In this document: positions 34,622 to 44,868 of the stretch, in pieces
Numbering within the stretch: the first letter of the stretch is position 1
Layout: each line of letters begins with the position of its first letter
Origin: Natrinema caseinilyticum
GTDB taxonomy: Archaea > Halobacteriota > Halobacteria > Halobacteriales > Natrialbaceae
DNA length: 64,000 nt
Direction of reading: 5' to 3'
NCBI RefSeq assembly: GCF_024227435.1
Contig: NZ_CP100445.1
Span: forward strand, 1,423,369-1,487,368
The notes under the pieces: generated by a model
What the model was told of the DNA's origin: nothing
Database searches by the model: none
What the model saw: the letters and a program-made list of their open reading frames with translations, nothing else
Position numbers and translations under genes: made by a program

Positions 34622-35280
34622 TGATCTGCCACCTCGGGTTCCTCTCGACTGCCCCGGTTCCGTCGCGGCATGCGCGACTGAGAGGCGTTCTCGAGCGCGT
34701 TGAACGTCGCTTTCGCGAGGTTAACCGTCGTTCGAGTGTTGCCGTGGCTCTTGGTCCAGGCGTTTTCGATGCCGGCCAGTTCGAGGACGGCGCGGACGGT
34801 GTCGCTCGCGGCCAGCCCGAGCCCTTCGGGGGCCGGGATGACCTCGACTTCCACGGAGCCGGCTTTGCCGGTCGTCCGTCGGGTCAGCGAGTGAGGCCGG
34901 TCCGAGCGGTCCTCCCAGGAGCCCGATCCGCGGGGCACCTGAATCATGTTCAGCTTCGCGATACCGATCGCCTTCTGGATGGCAGACCCGACCTGGTCGT
35001 CTCGCCCTTCGGCGTAGCCGACGAATCCGTCGCGGTTGCCGACGGCGACGACGCAGCGGAACTTCACGCGTCGTCCGGAGTCGGTCATCCGCTGGACCAT
35101 GTTGATGTCCAGGACTTCGTCTTCCAGCCCCGGAAGGAGCTGGTCGACGAGTTCGGGTTCCTTCAGCGGGAGGCCCGAGTTCAGGGCGGTCTCCATGTCG
35201 TCGATCTCGCCCTCCTGGACCTGCCGGCCGAGACGGGTGACGGGCTGCCAGCCGTCGTCGTTGTAGTCGTTTGCGCTCAT
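34618..35280 (-). CDS. rps5: 30S ribosomal protein uS5
   Basis: A 220-residue small-subunit protein. The double-stranded-RNA-binding fold [22 protein letters not shown] and the second domain with [21 protein letters not shown] are present; the archaeal N-terminal extension (residues 1-60) contains the [16 protein letters not shown] motif. It contributes to decoding accuracy. It overlaps rpl18 by 4 bases. Confidence 0.97.
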   Translation of the reverse strand: MSANDYNDDGWQPVTRLGRQVQEGEIDDMETALNSGLPLKEPELVDQLLPGLEDEVLDINMVQRMTDSGRRVKFRCVVAVGNRDGFVGYAEGRDDQVGSAIQKAIGIAKLNMIQVPRGSGSWEDRSDRPHSLTRRTTGKAGSVEVEVIPAPEGLGLAASDTVRAVLELAGIENAWTKSHGNTRTTVNLAKATFNALENASQSRMPRRNRGSREEPEVADQ

Positions 35281-35825
35281 TCGAGAATCGCCTCTCGTAC
35301 CTCGTCGAAGTGTTCTGGCAGTTCTGTTGCGTCGAAGTCGCCGCTGTAGAGCGGCTCGTCGAGCTGTTCGGCGTACTCGGCGATGTGTTCGCCGCGCGTG
35401 CGCGACCAGTCAGCGAGCACGCTGTCGTTGTGCGGGATCTCGAGGCCGGCGTCGATCGCCCCTTCCTGCACCGCGAACACCTTGTTCCCGGGCGTGGCCT
35501 TGTTGAGGCCGATGTCGAGAACCGCTTCCTCGAGACCGGCGTCGACCGCCCGCGCACCGGCCAGGAGGCCGGTCAGGTATGCCGCGGAGATGTTGCTCGT
35601 GGGGGCGTCCCAGCCGTACTCTTCGAGATCGCTCGAGTGTGCGCTCGCAAGCGTCTCGTCTCCCTGAGGTCCGGGAGTGATCAGCTGCGCCGTAGTGTGC
35701 TTGTTGCTCTTGCGAGCAACGAGGCGGGGCTTGCCCGATTTCAGCAGGCGCAACCTCTGGTGGTAGTCCGTCCGGACCTCACGGCGACGGCGCATCGGTA
35801 CTTTGTATCGTGGTCCTGTCGCCAT
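35277..35825 (-). CDS. rpl18: 50S ribosomal protein uL18
   Basis: A 182-residue archaeal L18 with [20 protein letters not shown] at the N-terminus and the 5S rRNA-binding core ([37 protein letters not shown]). The gene overlaps the eL19 stop by one base and rps5 by 4. Confidence 0.97.
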   Translation of the reverse strand: MATGPRYKVPMRRRREVRTDYHQRLRLLKSGKPRLVARKSNKHTTAQLITPGPQGDETLASAHSSDLEEYGWDAPTSNISAAYLTGLLAGARAVDAGLEEAVLDIGLNKATPGNKVFAVQEGAIDAGLEIPHNDSVLADWSRTRGEHIAEYAEQLDEPLYSGDFDATELPEHFDEVREAILE

Positions 35826-36274
35826 TATTGGTCACCGTAGTTGTCGTCGATGTAGTTCAACAGGTACCGGACGCTTCGGAACTCCCCGCCGCCAGCCTTC
35901 TTGTAGAGCTCGCGGTACTGCGTGGGCGTCAGCTCACCCTTGTCGCGGAGTTCGCGCAGCTTCCGGCGCTGTGCGCGAATCTTGTTCTGCCACTCGTCTT
36001 TCTCGTTCTGGCGGGCGCCTTTCTTGCCGCGGCGCTTGCCCTGGCCGTTCTGGTGGCCGTAGGCCCGCTTCGCATTGCGCTCGCGTGCGCGGCCCCGAGA
36101 ATTACCGGTCGCATCGTCGGCTCGAATGCGCCCCTCGTCGACGAGTTCGCGGATCTCGTCTCGAGTGATCGCTTCGGCGATGTCGGCCTGCGCGTCGGGA
36201 TCGAGCCAGACGCGATTTTTGCCGACGTCCAAGACGTCGGCGGCCAGTCGCTTCTGTGCGGAGAGATCAGTCAT
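35825..36274 (-). CDS. rpl19e: 50S ribosomal protein eL19
   Basis: A 149-residue archaeal/eukaryal L19 with [20 protein letters not shown] at the N-terminus and the basic [20 protein letters not shown] linker. It has no bacterial homologue. It overlaps eL32 by 8 bases. Confidence 0.96.
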   Translation of the reverse strand: MTDLSAQKRLAADVLDVGKNRVWLDPDAQADIAEAITRDEIRELVDEGRIRADDATGNSRGRARERNAKRAYGHQNGQGKRRGKKGARQNEKDEWQNKIRAQRRKLRELRDKGELTPTQYRELYKKAGGGEFRSVRYLLNYIDDNYGDQ

Positions 36275-37010
36275 GTGATTCCACCTCGACTTCTTCGTAG
36301 GTCGGGTTCAGGACGCGGACGCCCTGCTCCTCGGCTTCCTCTTCGATTCGTTCGCGCTTTCGCGCGCCGACCGCGGAGGCGATCCGGACCGCCTCGCGGG
36401 AGCCGTCGACGCCCTCGAGGTCGGCCACGTTCTCGACGTAGACTTCCTCGAAGCCGCTGGGGTGTTTCCCTCGGACGGACTCCGGAGTGCGGTAGCCGGC
36501 CTGAACCGTCGGGCCTTTGCCCTTGACGCCGCGGCGCTGCTTCGAGAGGCCGCCGCGCGGTCGACGCCAGGATTCCGGCGTCCGCTTTTTCTTGTGGTAG
36601 TCCTGTCGATTGAATTGCGGTTTGCCCTCGCTCTGCCGACGGGCGAGCAGTCGCTGCTCGTTCTCGGAGAGATCGGGCGTCTTCTCGGTCAGCCCGCGGG
36701 GCTGCAGTTCAGTCTCCACCTCTTCGGCGGGTGCTTCTTCTTCCTCGACGCCTTCCTCTTCGATCTCGGCTTCGGTCGTCTCGGTGACCTCGAGGTCGCC
36801 GACGTCGGCCTTGATACGCGCTGCGAGCGCGTTCCCGACGCCTTCGGCATCGGCCAGGTCGGACTGATCGGCTTCCTTGACGTCTTCGATGGACTCGAAT
36901 CCGGCCTCGCGGAGCGCTTCCGCCTTGCTCTCGCCGACACCGCTGATTTCGTCGAGTTCCTGCGGTCCGTCCGCGGCCGTCTCGTCGTTCGATTGCTCGT
37001 CGTCTGCCAT
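36267..37010 (-). CDS. rpl32e: 50S ribosomal protein eL32 with N-terminal helix-hairpin-helix extension
   Basis: A 247-residue protein. The C-terminal part (from about 118) is L32e ([52 protein letters not shown]). Residues 18-70 add [20 protein letters not shown] and [19 protein letters not shown], a helix-hairpin-helix unit, joined by a very acidic linker. The HhH extension is known from haloarchaeal L32e. It may contact rRNA expansion or simply aid solubility. Confidence 0.95.
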   Translation of the reverse strand: MADDEQSNDETAADGPQELDEISGVGESKAEALREAGFESIEDVKEADQSDLADAEGVGNALAARIKADVGDLEVTETTEAEIEEEGVEEEEAPAEEVETELQPRGLTEKTPDLSENEQRLLARRQSEGKPQFNRQDYHKKKRTPESWRRPRGGLSKQRRGVKGKGPTVQAGYRTPESVRGKHPSGFEEVYVENVADLEGVDGSREAVRIASAVGARKRERIEEEAEEQGVRVLNPTYEEVEVESHD

Positions 37011-37013
37011 CTA

Positions 37014-37547
37014 TCAGACACCCCCTTTGGCGGGTTTGTTGGTGATGTAGACCCCGTCCTGGAAGATACGGGTGTCCTTTCCGCTGACCTTCGTCAACTG
37101 CTCGATGTCGGCCGCCGTCTGTCCGACGTGTTCCTTGTCGGGACCGGACAGGACGAGTTGCTCGTCGTCGACGGCAACGTCGGTCTCACCGTGGATAGTC
37201 GTTCGTCGCGCTGCCTTTTCGCCGAGGAAGTTCTCGATGACGACCTCGTCGCCCTCCACGCGGACCTGCATCGGGAAGTGAGAGTAGAAGACTTCCATCT
37301 CGTACTCCCAGCCCTCGGTCACGCCGTGGATGGCGTTCCGGATGTGGCTCTCGAAGGTGCCGACGGTCGCGTTCGTTTTCGCGTCCTCGGACTCGCTTTC
37401 GATGACCACCTGATCGTCGTCGACGTCGACGGTCACGTCGGGGTACCAGAGGCGGCGGGTTACGCTGCCTTCCGGTCCCTCGACGGTCACGTCGAACCGA
37501 TCGACCTCGACTGTTACGTCGTCGGGTATTTCCAGTTCGACTCGCAT
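37014..37547 (-). CDS. rpl6: 50S ribosomal protein uL6
   Basis: A 177-residue protein starting MRVELEIPDDVTVEVDRFDV at ATG 37547; the upstream extension of the frame overlaps rps8 and is not coding. Two L6 repeats are seen (VTVEGPEGSVTRRLWYPDV; VVIENFLGEKAARRTTIHGE). It sits near the factor-binding site on the large subunit. Confidence 0.96.
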   Translation of the reverse strand: MRVELEIPDDVTVEVDRFDVTVEGPEGSVTRRLWYPDVTVDVDDDQVVIESESEDAKTNATVGTFESHIRNAIHGVTEGWEYEMEVFYSHFPMQVRVEGDEVVIENFLGEKAARRTTIHGETDVAVDDEQLVLSGPDKEHVGQTAADIEQLTKVSGKDTRIFQDGVYITNKPAKGGV

Positions 37548-37549
37548 TG

Positions 37550-37942
37550 TTAGTAGACGTACGCGATCACCTGCCCACCGATACCCTGTTCGCGCGCTTC
37601 GTAGTGGCTCATGATACCACTGCTCGTCGTGACGACGAGGGCGCCGAAGTCTCGAGCGGGGAGATACCGTTTCTCCCACTTCTCGAAGTCCTCGGAGCCA
37701 ACGGCGTAGCGGGGCTTGATGGGGCCGCATTCGTTGATCGCTCCTTTCAATTCGACCTCGAACTGACCGGCTTTCCCGTCGTCGACGTACTCGAAGCCGT
37801 CGATGTACCCGCGGTCGTAGAAGACCTCGAGTACGCTGCCGATTTCGTTCGAGGCGGGCGTTACCTCGTGGGTGAGATGACCCACGCTCTCGGCGTTATC
37901 GAGGCCCGAGAGCGCGTTACTGAGTGGATCGTTTCCGGTCAT
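37550..37942 (-). CDS. rps8: 30S ribosomal protein uS8
   Basis: A 130-residue S8 beginning [20 protein letters not shown] with the start at ATG 37942. The C-terminal RNA-binding signature [20 protein letters not shown] is present. In many archaea and bacteria S8 is the autogenous regulator of its operon; nothing in the window shows whether that holds here. Confidence 0.96.
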   Translation of the reverse strand: MTGNDPLSNALSGLDNAESVGHLTHEVTPASNEIGSVLEVFYDRGYIDGFEYVDDGKAGQFEVELKGAINECGPIKPRYAVGSEDFEKWEKRYLPARDFGALVVTTSSGIMSHYEAREQGIGGQVIAYVY

Positions 37943-37943
37943 G

Positions 37944-38132
37944 TTATCGATACTTCTTGAATCCCATGTCGCGGGCGATCTCGCGGAAGCACTGCCGGCA
38001 GAGGTTGATGTCGTACTTGCCGACAAGCCCCTGCTCGCGGCCGCAGCGCTGGCAGGACTCGATCTGTCCCGTTCGCTTCGCCGCGTGCTCGCCCGTGCGG
38101 TCGTTTTCTGGTTCTGTTTCGCTCTCACTCAT
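37944..38132 (-). CDS. rps14: 30S ribosomal protein uS14, zinc type
   Basis: A 62-residue protein. Cys27, Cys30 (CQRC) and Cys45, Cys48 (CRQC) form the zinc site, followed by [14 protein letters not shown], the invariant C-terminus. The N-terminal 20 residues are an acidic halophilic addition. It overlaps the stop of rpl5 by 8 bases. Confidence 0.97.
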   Translation of the reverse strand: MSESETEPENDRTGEHAAKRTGQIESCQRCGREQGLVGKYDINLCRQCFREIARDMGFKKYR

Positions 38133-38670
38133 CGTCTGCGCCCTCCACGCTGACGTCGAAATTCGCCTCGAGGAACGCGATGGCGTCCTCGGGGGTCAGT
38201 CGGTGGTTCGACGGGATCGATCGGGTGGCCTTGTCGCGCTTGGCGATGCGGTAGCCCGGACGCACCAGGTTGACGGTGACGTCCAGCCCGTAGATCCCGA
38301 CGTTCGGATCGTACTCCTGGCTGGGGAAATCGGTGTGTTCCTCGACACCGAAGCTGAAGTTCCCCGTGTCGTCGAACTGCGCCGACGAAATCGAAGCAAG
38401 CGGCAGCGCCGTCTCGAGGAACTCGTGAGCGTCGTCGCCACGAAGGGTGACCTTCGTGCCGATCGGGTCTCCCTGGCGGATGCCGAAGTCGGGTTCGGTC
38501 CGCTTGGCCTGGGTCCGGACGCTCTGTTGTGCCGTGACCTCCTCGATGATGTCCTCGGCCTTGCCGAGTTCGCGGCCACCCTGGCCGACGCCCATGTGGA
38601 CGACGACCTTCTCGACGCGCGGTTCGCGCATTTCGTGGAACTGGCCGTCGGAATCGGCGTCGCTACTCAT
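38125..38670 (-). CDS. rpl5: 50S ribosomal protein uL5
   Basis: A 181-residue L5, start ATG 38670 in the overlap with eS4; a longer in-frame start is not needed. The sequence [20 protein letters not shown] is the family signature. L5 binds 5S rRNA and contacts the P-site tRNA. Confidence 0.96.
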   Translation of the reverse strand: MSSDADSDGQFHEMREPRVEKVVVHMGVGQGGRELGKAEDIIEEVTAQQSVRTQAKRTEPDFGIRQGDPIGTKVTLRGDDAHEFLETALPLASISSAQFDDTGNFSFGVEEHTDFPSQEYDPNVGIYGLDVTVNLVRPGYRIAKRDKATRSIPSNHRLTPEDAIAFLEANFDVSVEGADDE

Positions 38671-39361
38671 CGTCATCACCCACGAAGTTCTCGTCGATGA
38701 CCACGACGTACTCTTCGACGGTTTCGAAACCGCCATCGTCCGTCGAGACGCCGACGGTGTTCGAGCCGCTCCCGGGCGTGACGTCGATCGTGTCGATCTC
38801 GCCGATCTTTCCGCCGTGGTTTCCACGAACGGCCGTGACGAGCGCGCCCTCTTCGTACGGGAAGTGAGCGACGACGGACTTGTCGTCGTTGTCGATGACG
38901 ATCGAATCCTTCGTGTTGTAGTCGTCGTCGGTGATGACGGTCGTTCCGTCGTGCAGCGTTAGCTGCGTGTCGCCACCCGGCACTTGCTGTTTCCCCTCGA
39001 TCTTGCCGAGGCGGCTCTCCGCGGCGTCCTCGTCGATCTCGGTCAGCGCGAGCCGACCGCCCTCGTCGGGGAAGACGCGGTAGTACTCCTCGCGACCCGG
39101 GAAGGCGACGATATCGAACATGCCGATCGGGCGCTGTTCGTCGTTGATCGCGTCCCCGTTGACGAGGATCGCATCCTCCGACAGGGCGTATCGCGCTTCC
39201 TTTCTGGAGTCCACGTAGCCGAGGACGTCCCGCAAGAGGACGACGAGCGGCACGCCGTCTTCGCCGTGCGGGCCGGCATCGGCTTTGACCGTGAAGGTCT
39301 CGGTCTTTCGCTCGACCGGCCAGGACTTCGGTACCGACAGTCGTTTCTGGTGTTTCGTCAT
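38663..39361 (-). CDS. rps4e: 30S ribosomal protein eS4
   Basis: A 232-residue archaeal/eukaryal S4e. [20 protein letters not shown] marks the N-terminus, the S4-like RNA-binding region includes [20 protein letters not shown], and a KOW segment ([20 protein letters not shown]) lies near residue 170. It overlaps rpl24 by 4 bases (ATGA). Confidence 0.96.
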   Translation of the reverse strand: MTKHQKRLSVPKSWPVERKTETFTVKADAGPHGEDGVPLVVLLRDVLGYVDSRKEARYALSEDAILVNGDAINDEQRPIGMFDIVAFPGREEYYRVFPDEGGRLALTEIDEDAAESRLGKIEGKQQVPGGDTQLTLHDGTTVITDDDYNTKDSIVIDNDDKSVVAHFPYEEGALVTAVRGNHGGKIGEIDTIDVTPGSGSNTVGVSTDDGGFETVEEYVVVIDENFVGDDDE

Positions 39362-39714
39362 TCGCTATCACCTTCGAGACGCGCCTCGCGACGCTCGTCC
39401 TCGAGGTCGAGTTCCGTGATCCGGACGTTCGACGGGTCGAGCGGCCGCGGCACCTCCTCGCCGTCGGCCGTCTCGATGGTGACGTCTTCGACGTGGACCG
39501 TCCCGTCCTCGAGGATCGCACGGAGGACCTCGGCCTCTTCGCCGGCGTGGTCACCGCGCAGGACCTCGACCGTGTCGCCCGCGTTGACGCGGGTGCGTCG
39601 AGTGTCGTACTCCTCGCGGAGCTCGTCGGACAGCGTCGCGTGCAGTTGCTTCTGACGCTCGTGAAGCGGGGCACGTTCCGTCTGCGTTCGCTGTTTGTGT
39701 GGTTGCTTGCTCAT
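39358..39714 (-). CDS. rpl24: 50S ribosomal protein uL24
   Basis: A 118-residue L24 with the N-terminal archaeal extension [20 protein letters not shown] and the KOW motif [20 protein letters not shown] near residue 40. It follows rpl14 by 2 bases. Confidence 0.96.
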   Translation of the reverse strand: MSKQPHKQRTQTERAPLHERQKQLHATLSDELREEYDTRRTRVNAGDTVEVLRGDHAGEEAEVLRAILEDGTVHVEDVTIETADGEEVPRPLDPSNVRITELDLEDERREARLEGDSE

Positions 39715-39716
39715 AT

Positions 39717-40115
39717 CTATACGATCATCGTCGCCGTGCTGGCGATTGCTCCGAAGCGCTCTGCGACTTCGCGGGCGATCGGCCCCTTGATCTCCGTGCC
39801 GCGGGGTTCTTCGTTCTCGTCGATGATGACCGCCGCGTTGTCCTCGAACTTCAGACGCGTCCCGTCCGGCCGACGGATCGATTTCCGCTGCCGGACGACG
39901 ACGGCCTCGAGGACCTGACGGCGCATCTCGGGGGTCCCTTTGGTGACCGAAACGGTCACTTTGTCGCCGATTCCCGCCTTCGGCTGGCGGTTCTTGGTGC
40001 CGTGGTAGCCCGCGACGCTGATGATTTTCAGTTCACGCGCGCCGGTGTTGTCGGCACACGTGACCAGCGACCCCTTCTTGAGGCCCTGCGTGACGTCGGC
40101 TTTCAGTGCCTCCAT
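39717..40115 (-). CDS. rpl14: 50S ribosomal protein uL14
   Basis: A 132-residue L14 ([20 protein letters not shown]). The ATG at 40115, overlapping the S17 stop, is preferred to the adjacent ATG at 40118, although either works. The conserved block [20 protein letters not shown] is intact. L14 contributes to intersubunit bridges. Confidence 0.96.
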   Translation of the reverse strand: MEALKADVTQGLKKGSLVTCADNTGARELKIISVAGYHGTKNRQPKAGIGDKVTVSVTKGTPEMRRQVLEAVVVRQRKSIRRPDGTRLKFEDNAAVIIDENEEPRGTEIKGPIAREVAERFGAIASTATMIV

Positions 40116-40552
40116 CACTCCTCACCCTCGTCTTCGGTTGCGGCGAAGTCCTCGTCCGAGAGCTCCGGCTCAGGCTCGGCCTGGCTCGTCAGCTCGGCGA
40201 TGTCTGCCGCAGTCGCTTCTTCGGTTACTTCGACGACCACGTGCGATTTCGTCTTCGACAGTGGTCGGGTCTCTGCGATCTTGACCGTGTCACCGACCGA
40301 GAGCGGTTCGAGCACGCCCGGTACGTGTGCCGGGATGCGCGAGCGACGTTTCATCTGACGGTCGTATTTCGGAACCGTCACGTCGTACTCTCGCTCGACG
40401 ACTACGGTCTTGTCCATGTCCGTCGATACGACGGACCCCTCGAGGACCTGGCCTCGAACGGAGAGGTCGCCGTAGAACGGACACGTCTCGTAGTCGTATT
40501 CCTCCGGGTTTTCGGGTTCCGGAGGGGTTTCAACGTCTAGTCCTATTGCCAT
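40115..40552 (-). CDS. rps17: 30S ribosomal protein uS17
   Basis: A 145-residue S17 with a haloarchaeal N-terminal addition ([20 protein letters not shown]) and an acidic C-terminal tail. The OB-fold core is seen in [20 protein letters not shown] and [20 protein letters not shown]. It overlaps the end of the RNase P gene by 10 bases. Confidence 0.95.
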   Translation of the reverse strand: MAIGLDVETPPEPENPEEYDYETCPFYGDLSVRGQVLEGSVVSTDMDKTVVVEREYDVTVPKYDRQMKRRSRIPAHVPGVLEPLSVGDTVKIAETRPLSKTKSHVVVEVTEEATAADIAELTSQAEPEPELSDEDFAATEDEGEE

Positions 40553-41007
40553 GGTGAATCACCACTTGTTTCCGTGCGTCGGGCGGGTCGTGAGAGCAGT
40601 CGCGATCCATCGACCGTAACGTAGGCTACGTCCTCGCCGGCGGCGTGGCGGTGATTCCGTCCGGAATCATCGCCACGATGGCCGGCGGCATCGCCGCCGG
40701 CCCGGTCCGCGGTTTCCGATCGCTCGAAACCCCCGGGTTGAGTGTCGGCCAGTTTGGACGCAGTCCCCGACTCCTTGGCGGAGTCGGCGGCTTCATCTGT
40801 GATCGCGAACTCGAACGTCGAGCCCGATTTCGGCACCATAACGACCCGAGACTCGCCGTTCTCTCGAATTTCTATCGAAAGGGTCTTCGTCGTCTCGATG
40901 ACGACGCGGCCCGTAAGGCCCACCCGCGAGGAGTCGTCGCTCTCGACGATCCGGACGGGCAGTCCGTTGAGTTCGTGTCGCGGCAAGGTTTCGGGTGTCA
41001 GTGCCAT
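40543..41007 (-). CDS. rnp1: Ribonuclease P protein component 1 (Rpp29/Pop4)
   Basis: A 154-residue protein subunit of RNase P, which matures tRNA 5' ends. The start is ATG 41007 (MALTPETLPRHELNGLPVRI); the Sm-like barrel core is visible in VGLTGRVVIETTKTLSIEIR and PKSGSTFEFAI. Between residue 95 and the conserved C-terminus (VAYVTVDGSRLLSRPARRTE) there is a variable Gly/Asp/His-rich insert, longer than in non-halophilic archaea. Its location between uL29 and uS17 is the usual archaeal one. Confidence 0.93.
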   Translation of the reverse strand: MALTPETLPRHELNGLPVRIVESDDSSRVGLTGRVVIETTKTLSIEIRENGESRVVMVPKSGSTFEFAITDEAADSAKESGTASKLADTQPGGFERSETADRAGGDAAGHRGDDSGRNHRHAAGEDVAYVTVDGSRLLSRPARRTETSGDSPWQ

Positions 41008-41026
41008 TGGTACGTTATTCTTCGTC

Positions 41027-41278
41027 TCAGGCGGCTTCGCCGCCTTCGTTTCGAGACGTCTCCGACGTCTCGCTTTCGAGATCCCCTTCTTCACGCTGAA
41101 TCGTCTTGATCCGCGCGATGGTACGACCCAGCTCGCCGATGCGGCCCGGGTTCTCCGGGGCCCCACCCGCGGCGAGGACGGACTTCTGGTTCAGCAGTTC
41201 CGTCTCGAGTTCCTCGAGTTCTTCCTGCCGTTCGGCGGGCGTCATGTCGCGGATCTCTTCGACGTGGAGGATCGCCAT
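41027..41278 (-). CDS. rpl29: 50S ribosomal protein uL29
   Basis: An 83-residue two-helix protein near the peptide exit tunnel: [20 protein letters not shown] and the second helix [19 protein letters not shown]. Its C-terminus has an acidic 18-residue halophilic tail. The start overlaps the S3 stop (TGATG). Confidence 0.96.
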   Translation of the reverse strand: MAILHVEEIRDMTPAERQEELEELETELLNQKSVLAAGGAPENPGRIGELGRTIARIKTIQREEGDLESETSETSRNEGGEAA

Positions 41279-42228
41279 CAGGCGTCACCTCCCTCGTCCG
41301 AATCGTCCGCCTCTTCTTCGGCGTCTTCCATCTCCGCGACGAGCTCTTCGGCTTCCGCTTCGACGTCCTCTTCGAGTTCGTCGAGTTCCTCCTCGACGTC
41401 CTCGTCACCGCCGGGGACTTCGACGTCGTCGAATTCCTCGCCGGTGTCGGCCTCGATCTCCTCCTCGATGACCTCCTCGACGTCCTCCTCGACGGTCTCG
41501 ACGGCCTCGTCGGCCGCGGCCTCGGCACCGCCCTCGGCGGCCTCGGCCGCTTCGGGTTCGCCCTCGAGGAGCTCTTCGACGCCCTCGGCCTCGTTGGCCT
41601 CGACGGCCTCCGGGACGAGTTCTTCCGGATCCAGATCCTCGCTAATCTGGAAGTCGTCGGGCAACTCGGCGCCCGGCGGGATGATCTTGACGTCGACGCC
41701 GATCGTGCCGAGTTTCATGACCGCGACGCCCTGGCCGTGATCGACGACCTCCTCTGCGGGCTCGCCGTTGTGCTTGATGTAGCCGCGGTTGAACTTCTCG
41801 ACGCGCGACCGGGCGCCCGTGACCTTCCCCGAGAGGACGATCTCCGCGCCGAGTGCGCCGGCTTCCATGATCCGGTCGATCGTCGTGTGACCGGCCTTCC
41901 GGAAGTACCAGCCGCGCTCCAGGGCGTTGGCCAGTCGGTCCGCGACGATCCGCGCGTTGAGATCGGGTTCGTCGACCTCCTGGACGTCGATCTGGGGGTC
42001 CTCGAGGTTGAACTTCTCTTCTAGGGCCGTCGTGACCTTCCGGATGTTCTCGCCGCCTTTGCCGATGACCATCCCGGGCTTTTCGGCCTTGAGGACGATC
42101 TGCGTTCCCATCGGCGTCTTGGCGACGTCCATACCACCGTAGCCCGCGCGGCCGAGTTCTTCCTGGAAGAACTCGTCGATCTGGGACCGCTGCAGGCCGT
42201 TCTCGATGAATTGGTGTTCGTCAGCCAT
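41278..42228 (-). CDS. rps3: 30S ribosomal protein uS3 with long acidic C-terminal tail
   Basis: A 316-residue S3. The KH domain ([20 protein letters not shown]) lies near residue 52-71 and the S3 C-terminal domain ends around residue 205. The last 110 residues are almost wholly Glu/Asp/Ala (about half acidic). Haloarchaeal S3 proteins have such tails, but this one is at the long end as far as I can judge. The tail has no visible motif beyond charge. Confidence 0.96.
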   Translation of the reverse strand: MADEHQFIENGLQRSQIDEFFQEELGRAGYGGMDVAKTPMGTQIVLKAEKPGMVIGKGGENIRKVTTALEEKFNLEDPQIDVQEVDEPDLNARIVADRLANALERGWYFRKAGHTTIDRIMEAGALGAEIVLSGKVTGARSRVEKFNRGYIKHNGEPAEEVVDHGQGVAVMKLGTIGVDVKIIPPGAELPDDFQISEDLDPEELVPEAVEANEAEGVEELLEGEPEAAEAAEGGAEAAADEAVETVEEDVEEVIEEEIEADTGEEFDDVEVPGGDEDVEEELDELEEDVEAEAEELVAEMEDAEEEADDSDEGGDA

Positions 42229-42710
42229 TAGCTATCGTCCTCCTCGTCGGTTTCGGTCCGTTCTTCGACCACGATCTCGACGTCGACCTGCGGCGTGTTC
42301 CACGACGACGCACGCCCCATCGCACGGGGTTTGCGGCCGACGGACTCGCCGACTTTGTGGGCCGCGACGTGAACGATCTCCATCGATTCGCCGTCGAATC
42401 CCTGATGGTCCGCGTTGGCCTCGACGTTCTCGAGCAGGTCGAGGAACTCCCCCGAGACCTTTTCGGGGTACTTGCCGGCATCCCAGCCGTCGACGTCGGA
42501 ACGGTGCCCGGCGCCGGTGTTGTGGGACTTGAACGGCACCGACTGCGTCTCGTCGATGACGTCCTGAAGGTACGCCCGGGCGTCGCCGACGGTTCGGCCC
42601 TTGAGTTCGCGGGCGACCTCCTTGCTGTGCTTGTGGCTCATATGACGCTCCCGGAGCATCGCTTTCGCCGTAGCGTCCGGGTCCGCGTCGACTGAGTAGT
42701 TGATTCCCAT
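42228..42710 (-). CDS. rpl22: 50S ribosomal protein uL22
   Basis: A 160-residue L22 lining the exit tunnel ([60 protein letters not shown]). It is archaeal in length and overlaps S3 by one base. Confidence 0.96.
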   Translation of the reverse strand: MGINYSVDADPDATAKAMLRERHMSHKHSKEVARELKGRTVGDARAYLQDVIDETQSVPFKSHNTGAGHRSDVDGWDAGKYPEKVSGEFLDLLENVEANADHQGFDGESMEIVHVAAHKVGESVGRKPRAMGRASSWNTPQVDVEIVVEERTETDEEDDS

Positions 42711-42717
42711 GCGTGGA

Positions 42718-43140
42718 TCACTTCAGTGGGACGAATTTCGAGGATCGGGTCGCGCCGATACCGGCCTGCCCGTGCTCGACGGAGGTCCGGGTCAGCTGGA
42801 ACTCGCCGAGGTAGTGGCCGATCATTTCCGGTTCGACGCGCACGCGCTCGAACGACTGTCCGTTGTAGACCTCGAAGGTCAGCCCGACGAACTCCGGCAG
42901 GATCGGCATGTCCCGCAGGTGCGTTCGAAGCGGCGCGTTCGCCGTCTCCTCTTCTTCCGCCTCGCGGGCCTCCTCGAGAAGCTTCTCTTTCTCGACGGAG
43001 AGGCCGCGTTCGATACTTCGCCGCTGTCGCGCGGGTAGCAGTTCCACGACGTCGTCGAGCTCCATCTCCTGCAGCTCCTCGAGCGTGTGGCCGCGGTAGG
43101 TAAACTCACCTTCGCGGCCGGTTCGGTACTCCTGACTCAT
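42718..43140 (-). CDS. rps19: 30S ribosomal protein uS19
   Basis: A 140-residue S19. The conserved C-terminal block ([44 protein letters not shown]) is complete. An archaeal N-terminal extension (residues 1-65) contains a Glu/Arg-rich coiled segment. Overlaps uL2 by 4 bases. Confidence 0.96.
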   Translation of the reverse strand: MSQEYRTGREGEFTYRGHTLEELQEMELDDVVELLPARQRRSIERGLSVEKEKLLEEAREAEEEETANAPLRTHLRDMPILPEFVGLTFEVYNGQSFERVRVEPEMIGHYLGEFQLTRTSVEHGQAGIGATRSSKFVPLK

Positions 43141-43859
43141 TTGTTTCCACCTCGACCGGTGCGCCGGGACGAGATGTCACCGACCTTCCGTCCCGGCGGG
43201 GCGTCCCGCGAGACGGACTTGGGTTTGCCGGGGTGCTGGCGGCCGCCGCCACCGAACGGGTGGTCGACGGCGTTCATCGCGACACCGCGGACGCGGGGCC
43301 ACTTCGTGCCCCGGGCTTTCATCTTGTGATACTTGTTGCCGGCCTTGACCATCGGCTTCTCCGTGCGGCCGCCACCGGCGACGACGCCGATGGTGGCGCG
43401 GCACTGCGGATCGAGGCGCTTGACCTCGCCGCTTGGAAGCTGGACGACCGCGGCGTTGCGGTCGTGCGTGATCAGGTCGGCGTTGGTTCCCGAGGCGCGG
43501 GCGAACCGACCGCCGTCGCCCGGGTTCGCCTCGATGTTACAGACCGGAACGCCTTCGGGAATCTCCGCGAGCGGGAGCGTGTTGCCGGGCTTGATCTCCG
43601 CGCTCACGCCGACCTGCAACTCCTCGCCGACGGTGACGCCTTCGGGCGCGAGGATCAGCCGCTGATCGCCGTCTTCGAATTCGACGGCGGCGACCGGTGC
43701 GGATCGGGCCGGGTCGTGTTCGATGTCCACGACCGTTCCGCGCACGACGTCGTCGTCCGCTTCCTTCTTGTGGTCGAGCTTCGCCTTGTATCGGTGCGAC
43801 GGGGCGCGGAAGGTGGAACTCCCGCGGCCGCGTCGTTGTCCTTGAATGCGACGTCCCAT
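43137..43859 (-). CDS. rpl2: 50S ribosomal protein uL2
   Basis: A 240-residue L2 with the highly conserved histidine-containing C-terminus ([20 protein letters not shown]) close to the peptidyl transferase centre. The N-terminus is [20 protein letters not shown]. It follows uL23 by 2 bases. Confidence 0.97.
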   Translation of the reverse strand: MGRRIQGQRRGRGSSTFRAPSHRYKAKLDHKKEADDDVVRGTVVDIEHDPARSAPVAAVEFEDGDQRLILAPEGVTVGEELQVGVSAEIKPGNTLPLAEIPEGVPVCNIEANPGDGGRFARASGTNADLITHDRNAAVVQLPSGEVKRLDPQCRATIGVVAGGGRTEKPMVKAGNKYHKMKARGTKWPRVRGVAMNAVDHPFGGGGRQHPGKPKSVSRDAPPGRKVGDISSRRTGRGGNK

Positions 43860-43861
43860 TC

Positions 43862-44116
43862 TCAGAACACCCCGATTCGCGAAGCGACTTCCTGTGCGTC
43901 GTCGTCCTCCGAGAGACGAACGATCGCTTTCTTCTTCCCGTTCATCGTTACTTGCGTGTTGATCTTCTGCACCGAGATCTCGAATCGCTCCTCGACCTCG
44001 TCGCGGATCTCCGGCTTGGTCGCGTCCGGATTGACGACGAACTGGAGCTTGTTCTCGAAGTCCATGTCGTTCATCGCCTTCTCGGTCACGAGGGGGTGTT
44101 CGATGACCGAACTCAT
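43862..44116 (-). CDS. rpl23: 50S ribosomal protein uL23
   Basis: An 84-residue L23, start at ATG 44116 overlapping the L4 stop. The block HPLVTEKAMNDMDFENKLQF and VQKINTQVTMNGKKKAIVRL is diagnostic. It forms part of the exit-tunnel docking site for SRP. Confidence 0.96.
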   Translation of the reverse strand: MSSVIEHPLVTEKAMNDMDFENKLQFVVNPDATKPEIRDEVEERFEISVQKINTQVTMNGKKKAIVRLSEDDDAQEVASRIGVF

Positions 44117-44865
44117 CGGTCGGCCACCTCCTCGAGTGCGCTCTCGGTCCAGACGGTCAGCCGTCCGGGCTGTGCGCCGGGCGCGAGATCCTCCGCGTTG
44201 ACCTCTGCGGCGGTCGTCACGTCTGCACCGGCGAGATTCCGGGCCGCACGCGACGGGCCCGCCTCGCTCGAGGTGACGAAGAGGATCGACTTGGGCTGTT
44301 TGTACTTGCGACCGCGGGTCTTCCCGCGACCCGAGCGGATGCTGCGGCCCTCGTCGGCGCGTTCGACGTCGTCCGCGAGACCCGCCGCCTCGAGGAAGGA
44401 GACGACTTCTTTCGTTTTCTCCAGGTCCTCGAATTCGTCGTCGACGACGACCGGAATATCGATGTCGCCGTCGAACTGGTGGCCGCGCTCGGCGACGAGT
44501 TCGGCGTCGGTCGTCGCGGCGATCGCGCTTCGGACGGCCAGTTTCTTTTCTTTCGTGTTGATCGATTCGGTCCAGTCCTTCTCGGCTTTCGGCGGGTGGG
44601 CCTTGCGCCCTTTGATCGTCTGGGGAACGCGCCGACCGCGTCCCTCCTGTCGTGGCACGTGAGCCATCCCGCGACCGCTTCCGAACGATTCGGCCGGCGT
44701 TCGCATGCCGGCGAACTCGTCGGCGCCGTAGTCCTGTTTTCGGTTTGCCTGGGCGGCGCGAACGGCGCGGCCGATCAGGTCCGGGCGGTACTGAGTCTCG
44801 AAGACCGCCGGGAGCTCGACCGAGCCCGCGTCGTCGCCGTCCAGGTCGCGTACTGTTGCGTCCAT
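44113..44865 (-). CDS. rpl4: 50S ribosomal protein uL4
   Basis: A 250-residue archaeal L4 (MDATVRDLDGDDAGSVELPA; RAVRAAQANRKQDYGADEFA; GRGMAHVPRQEGRGRRVPQT, the tunnel loop). The C-terminal portion carries RNLAGADVTTAAEVNAEDLA. Confidence 0.96.
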   Translation of the reverse strand: MDATVRDLDGDDAGSVELPAVFETQYRPDLIGRAVRAAQANRKQDYGADEFAGMRTPAESFGSGRGMAHVPRQEGRGRRVPQTIKGRKAHPPKAEKDWTESINTKEKKLAVRSAIAATTDAELVAERGHQFDGDIDIPVVVDDEFEDLEKTKEVVSFLEAAGLADDVERADEGRSIRSGRGKTRGRKYKQPKSILFVTSSEAGPSRAARNLAGADVTTAAEVNAEDLAPGAQPGRLTVWTESALEEVADR

Positions 44866-44868
44866 GTG

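Noticed and set aside
36462-37553. A 363-residue plus-strand frame across the L32e/L6 genes
   Set aside because: Antisense to two clearly recognisable ribosomal protein genes.
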